Source of the DNA: Bacteroidales bacterium
GTDB taxonomy: Bacteria; Bacteroidota; Bacteroidia; Bacteroidales; Paludibacteraceae
Assembly: GCA_900769035.1 (NCBI GenBank)
Contig: CAAGFD010000184.1
Span: 1 to 7,699 of the forward strand
Reading direction: 5' to 3'
Length of the DNA stretch: 7,699 nt
Made by a program: the position numbers and the translations under genes. Positions 1-4,412 of this stretch are shown here, piece by piece (the first letter of the stretch is position 1; every line of letters starts with the position of its first letter). The notes below the pieces were generated by a model. The model worked only from the letters and a program-made list of their open reading frames with translations. It made no database searches and was not told the origin of the DNA.

Positions 1-462
1 ATACCGGACGTAATCGAAGAGATTAAAGTAGTGGAAGATGATGTAAAAGTAGAAAATGTAGACTTCAACTCTGAGGATAAGAAAGACGAAGTTGTAGTAT
101 TCCACGAAATGCCAAAAGTAGTAGATGAGCCACAAGAAGAGGTTGAAGAGGTGTTTATCGTAGTAGAAGAGCAAGCTGAATACCCTGGTGGTCAATCAGC
201 CCTTATGAAATACTTTAGCGACAACATCCGTTACCCTGTCAGCGCATCTGAAAATGGTGTACAAGGTCGTGTTATTTGCCAATTTACAGTTTGGAAAGAC
301 GGCTCTATATCCGACATCAAGATACTCCGTAGCGTACATCCTGCTTTGGATAACGAAGCTATTCGCCTTATTAAAGGTATGCCAAAATGGAAACCTGGTA
401 AACAATTAGGAAAACCGGTTGCCAGTAGGTTTACTTTACCGGTATTATTCCGTTTGCAATAA
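1..462 (+). CDS. tonB: TonB-family energy transducer, C-terminal part (partial at the left edge)
   Basis: This is the 3' part of a TonB protein, which spans the periplasm and passes proton-motive-force energy from ExbB/ExbD to outer-membrane TonB-dependent receptors. Frame 1 is open from the first base, so the gene starts outside the window. A GTG at 31 could be read as a start but is very unlikely to be one, because the membrane anchor would be missing. About 153 residues are visible. The first 60 form an acidic Glu/Val-rich linker of the kind common in Bacteroidota TonBs. From about nt 181 there is a complete TonB C-terminal domain: YPGG opening, then the IRYP segment, a GVQGRV strand, the FTVWKDGSISDIKILRS strand-turn-strand, the helix with LDNEAIRLI, and a closing MPKWKPG plus PVLFRLQ strand. 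A terminator follows 30 bases after the stop. The receptor it serves cannot be told from the sequence. Confidence 0.94.
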   Translation: MPDVIEEIKVVEDDVKVENVDFNSEDKKDEVVVFHEMPKVVDEPQEEVEEVFIVVEEQAEYPGGQSALMKYFSDNIRYPVSASENGVQGRVICQFTVWKDGSISDIKILRSVHPALDNEAIRLIKGMPKWKPGKQLGKPVASRFTLPVLFRLQ

Positions 463-491
463 ATTTTAATTTTGATAGAAATTATACAATC

Positions 492-528
492 AAAAAATAG
501 TCATGACTTCGGATCATGACTATTTTTT
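492..528. terminator. Strong hairpin terminator after tonB
   Basis: The arms AGTCATGA (499-506) and TCATGACT (514-521) are perfect complements. They are extended outward by an A-run (492-497) pairing with a T-run (523-528), giving a stem of up to 15 bp. The tip can close as a C(UUCG)G tetraloop (507-512) with one bulged A. The T-run gives rho-independent termination for tonB on the plus strand. The A-run makes it potentially bidirectional. Confidence 0.93.
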
Positions 529-555
529 GGCTGAATAAATTAGTGTGTATTTAAG
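527..555 (+). promoter_or_regulatory. Possible promoter of the NUDIX regulator gene
   Basis: A TTG at 527-529, at the end of the tonB terminator T-run, is followed after 18 bases by TATTTAAG (548-555). That octamer matches the Bacteroidota -7 consensus TAnnTTTG at four of six defined positions. Transcription would start near 562, giving a leader of about 36 nt. The match is mediocre. Its main support is that the -7 octamer sits between the arms of the palindrome at 540-564, as expected for a repressor-controlled promoter. Confidence 0.35.
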
Positions 556-564
556 ACACATTAA
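540..564. promoter_or_regulatory. Palindromic candidate operator upstream of the NUDIX regulator
   Basis: The left arm TTAGTGTGT (540-548) and right arm ACACATTAA (556-564) are inverted repeats, 8 of 9 positions perfect with one G/T mismatch, separated by 7 bases. Total length is 25 bp. NrtR-family regulators are dimers that bind palindromes of about 20 bp with TTA-type ends, often in front of their own gene. This palindrome lies 35 bases before the regulator's start and covers the possible -7 element. Autoregulation is inferred from position and symmetry only. Confidence 0.5.
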
Positions 565-598
565 GTAAAAAATACATATTATTTATTGAGCATTTATT

Positions 599-1309
599 AT
601 GAAAACATTCAATGAAGTCATTTTTGAGAACTCACGTCCGGTGCTCACCGTTAATTGTGTAATTTTCGGTTTTGACGGAAAGGAATTAAACATTTTATTG
701 ATAAGAAGAGACACTAACGACCACAAAGAGAAATGGGCACTACCCGGCGCTTTAGCCTCGATGAGTGAAACTCTGGAAGAAACAGCCAGAAGGGCGATAC
801 GTGAAGAAGCAAATATCGACAATGTATTTTTAAAACAAATAGGAGCATTCAGTAGCGTTACGCGAGTGCCAAACGAAAGAATTATCTGCGTAGCATACTA
901 TGGGTTACTAAAGAAATCGAAATATAAAATAGCAACAGGCTCAGACGCCATTGAAGTAAAATGGTTTGATAAAAACACCTTCCCCGAGATGATTTTGGAC
1001 CATAAGCAAATTGCCCATGAAGCGTTTGAAACACTAAGAAACAAATTGCATAACGACCCCGTAGCACTCGAATTATTAGACAAAGAATTCTCGCTCGGTG
1101 AATTGCAAAAGATATACGAAGTTATATATGATAAGAAACTTGATAGAAGAAACTTCCAGCGAAAGCTACTCAGTTCCGGATTGTTTCTTTCAAAGAAAAA
1201 TATAACTAACACTATGTCAAACAAAAAATGTACTATCAAATACTCTTTCGACCGTAGCTCTTACGACAAAATAAAGAAAGAGATAAAACGCAATCCGATA
1301 GACATATAG
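599..1309 (+). CDS. NUDIX-fold transcriptional regulator (NrtR/AraR-like)
   Basis: This probable DNA-binding repressor or activator has the NrtR architecture: an N-terminal NUDIX domain (about residues 13-145) used as a ligand sensor and a C-terminal winged helix-turn-helix (about 150-235). The Nudix box is at residues 51-73. E57, R65, E69 and E70 are kept, but the first Gly is A51, the first metal-binding Glu of REUxEE is A66, and the late Gly is N72, so hydrolysis is doubtful. The winged-helix part carries the family signature SLGELQKIYE (165-174) and LDRRNFQRKLL (181-191). At 236 aa it has the usual family length. The start is the ATG at 599; no clear ribosome binding site is visible, which is normal in this phylum. 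No same-strand gene follows before a terminator, so its targets are probably itself and genes elsewhere. Bacteroidota relatives regulate sugar or NAD-linked pathways; the ligand here is unknown. Confidence 0.88.
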   Translation: MKTFNEVIFENSRPVLTVNCVIFGFDGKELNILLIRRDTNDHKEKWALPGALASMSETLEETARRAIREEANIDNVFLKQIGAFSSVTRVPNERIICVAYYGLLKKSKYKIATGSDAIEVKWFDKNTFPEMILDHKQIAHEAFETLRNKLHNDPVALELLDKEFSLGELQKIYEVIYDKKLDRRNFQRKLLSSGLFLSKKNITNTMSNKKCTIKYSFDRSSYDKIKKEIKRNPIDI

Positions 1310-1367
1310 ACGAGATTATTCTATTTAATACAATACATAATATAAACAATGTACAAACAATTTAATA

Positions 1368-1440
1368 TAGGGATTGTTATCTAAAGTTGATGTCTTTAAC
1401 CAAACAGAACAAACAATAAATGATAGATAAATAATCCCTA
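1368..1440. repeat. Long imperfect inverted repeat in the convergent spacer
   Basis: The left arm (1368-1383, beginning TAGGGATT and ending TTATCTA) and right arm (1424-1440, beginning TAGATAA and ending AATCCCTA) are complementary over 15 positions with a mismatch and bulge in the middle. They enclose 40 bases. The repeat lies in the 3' untranslated region of the NUDIX gene, just before the real terminator. No target-site duplication or transposase is visible, and 73 bp is short for a miniature transposon. Its role is unknown; RNA processing or stability is possible. The rest of the spacer (1310-1367) is AT-rich with nothing recognisable. Confidence 0.6.
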
Positions 1441-1450
1441 CAAAACCAAA

Positions 1451-1481
1451 GGGCTTGAGTATCACTACTCAAGCCCATTTT
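1451..1481. terminator. Bidirectional terminator between convergent genes
   Basis: The arms GGGCTTGAGTA (1451-1461) and TACTCAAGCCC (1466-1476) form a perfect 11-bp stem with a 4-base loop. ATTTTT follows on the plus strand. On the minus strand the stem is followed by TTTGGTTTTG. It serves the NUDIX gene on the plus strand and, 28 bases past its stop codon, the DUF4465 gene on the minus strand. Confidence 0.93.
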
Positions 1482-1503
1482 TCATAATCGACGAATAACA
1501 AAA

Positions 1504-2493
1504 TTATTTTACTATTACTTTCTCTATTTTAGTTCCTTTTTCTCCACTGAAAGATAACATATATACACCTTTATTCATAGCGGAAACATCGATGCTACCA
1601 TTATTATTTATTGTACCATCATAAACCAAAACGCCGTATAAAGTGTACATTTTTACATTATATATACCGTCTAATCCGGAAACGAATAACTTATCGGTAG
1701 CAGGATTAGGATAAAGAGTAATATTAACATCCGTGTAATTAACTTTTGTCTCTACAGGGCGCGGAGAATTAAATTCATCAAAGCAGAAATATGTAGGAGT
1801 AGCCAAGCCCCAATCATTTCTTACATTACTATCAAAAGCAAATCTGATACGATTTACAGTACCGAGAGTTGACAAATCAATCCATTGCCAAGTAGAAAGA
1901 ATATTTAAAGATTCGCCACGATAATCGGCAAGATAATAATCTATTGAATCGGCAACTTGATAAGTAGTATCATTACCATCTACAACGCGTCTATCACCAT
2001 AAATTCTTAATATAAAATAATCACCATGAGCAAAAGCATCTGAATAAGCATCACCATTGACGATAGAAGAGTAAGTCCATGCATTGTTTGTAATATACAT
2101 GCCCTTTACAACTTCGCCTTCGGGATTATTTACAAGGATAGGCATTTCGCTACCGCCATAATAGATGGCAAAATTATCGTTATCATGAAGAGGGCCGGCA
2201 ATAGAACGGAATTGATGTTCGAAATAATTATTGGCGTCAAAAGTGGTCTCGGTAGCGTTTGAAACCATAGTACCGGCAAAATACTGATAAGACGACATAA
2301 CATAAGTAGAGAAGGTAAAACCTCCTGAAGTCCAATAATTATTGGAGTTATCTACAAACATAGAGTCGGTTAAAGAGTAATGACCTTCTGCCGGCAAAGT
2401 AAATTCATCAAAAGTAACGACACCGGATTGGGCTGTTACACTAAAAAGTGAGGCAATAAAAGCCACAAGCATTAAAGAGAAAAATTTCTTCAT
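1504..2493 (-). CDS. Secreted DUF4465 protein with T9SS sorting domain, probable corrinoid-binding (BtuH-like) protein
   Basis: This 329-aa exported protein lies downstream of a cobalamin riboswitch. Residues 1-21 are a Sec signal peptide (MKKFF, a hydrophobic core, then likely cleavage in SVTA|QSG). Residues about 26-242 match my recognition of DUF4465: FDEFTLP near the start, NYWTSGGFTFS (52-62), a YITNNAWTY motif (133-141), and WQWIDLSTLG plus IRFAFDSN, ending in CFDEF (237-241). From about 254 to the C-terminus is a type A T9SS sorting domain: LYPNPATDKLFV (260-271), a YGVLVYDG strand (286-293), KGVYMLSF (308-315) and a basic tail KIEKVIVK. The protein should therefore cross the outer membrane and be attached to the surface or released. 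From memory, DUF4465 is the family of BtuH, a B12-binding surface lipoprotein of Bacteroides; that link and the riboswitch support a corrinoid role, but binding is inferred. Unlike a lipoprotein it has no lipobox Cys. It appears to be the only gene of its transcript. The ATG at 2493 is fixed by the signal peptide. Confidence 0.87.
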   Translation of the reverse strand: MKKFFSLMLVAFIASLFSVTAQSGVVTFDEFTLPAEGHYSLTDSMFVDNSNNYWTSGGFTFSTYVMSSYQYFAGTMVSNATETTFDANNYFEHQFRSIAGPLHDNDNFAIYYGGSEMPILVNNPEGEVVKGMYITNNAWTYSSIVNGDAYSDAFAHGDYFILRIYGDRRVVDGNDTTYQVADSIDYYLADYRGESLNILSTWQWIDLSTLGTVNRIRFAFDSNVRNDWGLATPTYFCFDEFNSPRPVETKVNYTDVNITLYPNPATDKLFVSGLDGIYNVKMYTLYGVLVYDGTINNNGSIDVSAMNKGVYMLSFSGEKGTKIEKVIVK

Positions 2494-2535
2494 AAAAATT
2501 AACTATTTAAAAATTAATAACTTAAACAAAATAAG

Positions 2536-2611
2536 GAAAGGGGAAACTACCGAGAAAACGGCACAAAAAAAATACCCTTTCGTGTTATTGTAAAAAGCGG
2601 TAATCAATAAC
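2536..2611 (-). promoter_or_regulatory. Candidate expression platform between the riboswitch and the DUF4465 gene
   Basis: The 197 bases between aptamer and start codon hold two inverted repeats that can fold in the minus-strand RNA. Stem A pairs 2605-2611 with 2584-2590 (7 bp, GTTATTG and CAATAAC, 14-base loop). Stem B pairs 2575-2581 with 2536-2542 (7 bp, GAAAGGG and CCCTTTC) and encloses a U8 tract (2565-2572). In addition GAUUACCG at 2598-2605, mostly in the loop of stem A, is perfectly complementary to CGGUAAUC at 2691-2698, just past the B12 box. A ligand-dependent exchange of these pairings is plausible. Which state terminates or blocks translation cannot be read directly, since no classic terminator or Shine-Dalgarno is evident. 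The stretch 2612-2690 shows only weak short hairpins. Confidence 0.42.
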
Positions 2612-2690
2612 GCAAAAGAGCAAAATACAATATGCTTCTATAAAAATGGCTTATGGCCTTGCTTACACTTTAACTCCCGAAAGCGACAAA

Positions 2691-2838
2691 GATTACCGTA
2701 GAGGCAGGTCTTCTGACTTATCTCTCCTTTTTGCGCCTTCCCGGGTATTAACCAGTGACATTGTGCAAAAACTCAACGAGAATTACAGCAGCGGGTACTG
2801 TTGCCGAATTACACGGCATTCCCTAACTCCTTTACATG
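2691..2838 (-). promoter_or_regulatory. Cobalamin (adenosylcobalamin-type) riboswitch
   Basis: The minus strand carries the conserved core of the cobalamin aptamer in order. First is GGGAATGCCGTG followed by TTCGGCAACAGTACCCGC and TGCTGTAA (about 2825-2781). TGCCG and CGGCA form one hairpin and ACAG and CTGT another. Next is GTCACTGG (2760-2753), then CCCGGGAAGGC (2744-2734), with a 7-bp stem between 2765-2771 and 2728-2734. It ends with the B12 box AGTCAGAAGACCTGCC (2718-2703). In the known family, corrinoid binding lowers expression of the downstream gene, which here is the DUF4465 gene on the same strand. The promoter lies immediately upstream, so the transcript starts at the aptamer edge. 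The exact ends are uncertain by about 10 bases because the closing P1 stem is weak. The riboswitch stands alone: no btuB or cobalamin biosynthesis gene is next to it. Confidence 0.94.
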
Positions 2839-2841
2839 GTG

Positions 2842-2870
2842 CAAAGGTACAACTTTTTTCTTATATGCAA
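2842..2870 (-). promoter_or_regulatory. Bacteroidota promoter of the riboswitch transcript
   Basis: On the minus strand TTG (2870-2868) is followed after 18 bases by TACCTTTG (2849-2842), a perfect match to the -7 consensus TAnnTTTG. The expected start is near 2835-2838, at the 5' edge of the aptamer. An all-A/T palindrome, AAATTATT and AATAATTT around a 3-base centre (2882-2900), lies just upstream and may simply be AT-rich upstream DNA. Confidence 0.8.
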
Positions 2871-2900
2871 CACAAAGAAACAAATTATTTAAAATAATTT

Positions 2901-3020
2901 ATAACACAATAATAATCAGTAAATTAGAATTGTCATTCAGTTAAGAATATATTTAATAATAGAGTAAATGAAGGTGGAGAATTCAAGAAATAATAATAGA
3001 TAAAAAATAAAAAAGGGATA
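2901..3020. other. AT-rich spacer without a recognisable gene
   Basis: This stretch between the tRNA terminator and the riboswitch promoter is strongly A-rich on the plus strand. I see no coding potential, conserved motif or clear hairpin in it. Confidence 0.6.
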
Positions 3021-3055
3021 AAAAAAAGAAGAGCAAGATAAAAACTTGCTCTTCT
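3021..3055 (-). terminator. Rho-independent terminator of tRNA-Pro
   Basis: On the minus strand AGAAGAGCAAG (3055-3045) and its complement (3037-3027) form a perfect 11-bp stem with a 7-base loop. A run of seven T follows (3027-3021). It begins four bases after the tRNA 3' end, so the tRNA is transcribed as a single-gene unit. Confidence 0.95.
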
Positions 3056-3058
3056 CAG

Positions 3059-3133
3059 TCGGGATACCAGGATTCGAACCTGGGACCCCCTGCTCCCAAA
3101 GCAGGTGCGCTAACCGGACTGCGCTACATCCCG
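3059..3133 (-). tRNA. tRNA-Pro (anticodon UGG)
   Basis: The 75-base minus-strand cloverleaf is complete. The acceptor stem CGGGATG pairs with TATCCCG (last pair G-T), and the discriminator is A (3059). The D arm is GCGC, AGTCCGGTTA, GCGC. The anticodon stem CCTGC and GCAGG holds the loop TTTGGGA. The T arm CCAGG and CCTGG holds TTCGAAT. The loop gives anticodon TGG (3098-3096), followed by G37, as is typical of proline tRNAs. UGG can read most or all CCN codons. The 3' CCA is not encoded and must be added by nucleotidyltransferase. Confidence 0.97.
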
Positions 3134-3181
3134 AAAAAAATTCAATTCAACTCAATTACTAACTTTCTCCCGAAAGCGTTG

Positions 3182-3211
3182 CAAAGGTACAACTTTATTT
3201 TAAACCTGCAA
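3182..3211 (-). promoter_or_regulatory. Promoter of tRNA-Pro
   Basis: On the minus strand TTG (3211-3209, within TTTGC) is followed after 19 bases by TACCTTTG (3189-3182), a perfect -7 consensus. The expected start is about 40 bases before the mature tRNA 5' end, leaving a short leader for RNase P. A 17-base stretch (3180-3196) is identical to the riboswitch promoter at 2840-2856. Confidence 0.8.
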
Positions 3212-3369
3212 AGCTTTTCAAGAAAAAAAATCACCATAAAAATAAAAATTTTTCTTACGCTATATAACAGATTAATTTATAAGCACTTAAACCTCAAAAC
3301 AACGAGTAAACACACCACCCTACTACATAATTTATCAATATTTAAAGCTATAATTAGAGAAATATTGAC

Positions 3370-3377
3370 TACCTTTG
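3370..3377 (+). promoter_or_regulatory. cutC: -7 promoter element of cutC
   Basis: TACCTTTG is a perfect plus-strand -7 element, followed by CAC as in many promoters of this phylum. No TTG stands at the expected -33 distance; the nearest T-rich sequence, TTTA at 3341, is somewhat far. The implied start near 3384 gives a cutC leader of about 100 nt. The stretch 3212-3369 between this element and the tRNA promoter is AT-rich and shows no gene. Confidence 0.6.
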
Positions 3378-3397
3378 CACGTGAATAACGCAAAAAA

Positions 3398-3445
3398 AAT
3401 CGTATTTTAAGAGCTGAAGCCAAAAAATTCATCATCAATACGATT
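3398..3445 (+). repeat. Inverted repeat in the cutC leader
   Basis: AATCGTATT (3398-3406) and AATACGATT (3437-3445) are perfect 9-base inverted repeats around a 30-base loop. The structure falls wholly inside the predicted cutC leader, starting about 14 bases after the presumed transcription start and ending 37 bases before the start codon. ATTTTAC follows, too few T residues for a convincing terminator. It could be a leader hairpin or a protein-binding site; no known riboswitch class is recognised. Confidence 0.55.
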
Positions 3446-3482
3446 ATTTTACACTAACCAAAATAGATAAAAGAAAGGAAAA

Positions 3483-4235
3483 ATGAAAAATTTTCGAATA
3501 GAAGTATGCGCCAACAGTGCAATAAGTGCCATAAAAGCTCAAGAAGGCGAGGCATATAGAGTGGAATTATGCGCCGGCATACCGGAAGGAGGCACTACTC
3601 CATCATACGGAGAAATAACCACAGCAAGGGCACTATTAACATCAACAAAGTTACACGTTATTATACGTCCGCGCGGAGGGGATTTTTTGTATAATGATAC
3701 AGAACAAGAAATCATGCTGCGAGACATTGAAATGGCGCATAAAATAGGGGTAGACGGCATTGTAATAGGTTGCCTCACCAAAGAAGGTGACGTGGATTAC
3801 ATCGCCAACAAACGATTAATAGAGGCAGCACAAGGACTCAATATTACTTTTCACCGCGCCTTTGACATGTGCAGAAATCCATCAGAGGCATTAGAAGCCA
3901 TCATCGACTTGGGATGTAACAGAATATTGACTTCCGGTGGCTGTAATAATGCTTACAACGGTAGATTTAATTTAAAAGAATTGGTACTACAAGCAGCAGG
4001 AAGAGTAATAATAATGCCGGGTTGTGGAATTACACCCGACAATATCAAAGAGATTGCCGATTATACAGGAGCACAAGAATTTCATTTTTCAGGAAGGTCT
4101 ACTTACGAAAGCGAGATGCTATTTCGTAACGACAAAGTATCGATGGGAGGAACGGTTACAATTGATGAATATAAACAAGCCATCACAAATCCCGACATCG
4201 TTAAAGCTGCAATAAAAGCCCTTTCTGATATTTAA
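3483..4235 (+). CDS. cutC: CutC family protein
   Basis: CutC is a cytoplasmic TIM-barrel protein. The name comes from a proposed role in copper tolerance in E. coli, but that role is disputed and its reaction is unsettled. The 250-aa length fits the family (E. coli about 248). Family motifs are plain: IEVCANS (6-12), YRVELCAGIPEGGTTPSYG (25-43), IIRPRGGDFLY (60-70), GVDGIVIGCLTKEGDVD (89-105), TFHRAFDMC (122-130), then RILTSGG and, nearer the C-terminus, IIMPGCGI and EFHFSGRST. The ATG at 3483 is preceded three bases away by AAAGGA, one of the few Shine-Dalgarno-like sites in the window. It forms a single-gene unit: its own promoter lies upstream and a bidirectional terminator lies about 100 bases downstream. 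No other copper gene is nearby, so the context does not support the copper role. Confidence 0.96.
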   Translation: MKNFRIEVCANSAISAIKAQEGEAYRVELCAGIPEGGTTPSYGEITTARALLTSTKLHVIIRPRGGDFLYNDTEQEIMLRDIEMAHKIGVDGIVIGCLTKEGDVDYIANKRLIEAAQGLNITFHRAFDMCRNPSEALEAIIDLGCNRILTSGGCNNAYNGRFNLKELVLQAAGRVIIMPGCGITPDNIKEIADYTGAQEFHFSGRSTYESEMLFRNDKVSMGGTVTIDEYKQAITNPDIVKAAIKALSDI

Positions 4236-4245
4236 CTATTTGATT

Positions 4246-4269
4246 AATCCCTAACTAACAAATCCCTAA
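4246..4269 (+). repeat. Short direct repeat after cutC
   Basis: AATCCCTAA occurs at 4246-4254 and 4261-4269, with a spacing of 15 bases and partly similar sequence between. The same octamer AATCCCTA also ends the inverted repeat at 1433-1440. With only two copies here it may be chance. Confidence 0.35.
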
Positions 4270-4332
4270 TTACTAAATTCATTTTCGACTTATAACCCTT
4301 TCTTACAAATAGAATAGCAATAAAAAGAAATA

Positions 4333-4375
4333 GCCCGAAGTACATATTTATTGAACTTCGGGCGAATATTTTATA
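4333..4375. terminator. Bidirectional terminator between cutC and the transglutaminase lipoprotein gene
   Basis: GCCCGAAGT (4333-4341) and ACTTCGGGC (4355-4363) form a perfect 9-bp stem with a 13-base loop. The plus side continues with GAATATTTTAT. The minus side continues with TATTTCTTTTTA. It sits about 100 bases past the cutC stop and 50 bases past the stop of the convergent gene, so it probably serves both. Confidence 0.85.
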
Positions 4376-4412
4376 GTACGGAATTTTACCGCACACCACT
4401 TAAAAGCGTAAA

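Noticed and set aside
898..1239. 113-codon open frame antisense to the NUDIX regulator
   Set aside because: It covers the regulator's conserved domains on the opposite strand and looks like a composition shadow.
1368..1440. Miniature transposable element (MITE)
   Set aside because: The inverted repeat is only 73 bp, has no flanking direct duplication, and no second full copy is present in the window.
2646..2897. Open frame of 83 codons on the plus strand
   Set aside because: It runs antisense through the conserved core of the cobalamin riboswitch and its promoter; the RNA element explains the sequence and the translation resembles no protein.
3179..3388. Open frame of 69 codons on the plus strand before cutC
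   Set aside because: It overlaps the tRNA promoter and the cutC -7 element, is Lys/Ile/Thr-rich as expected of random AT-rich DNA, and has no family resemblance.
4246..4269. CRISPR or tandem-repeat array
   Set aside because: There are only two 9-base copies 15 bases apart, with no spacer-repeat periodicity and no cas genes.
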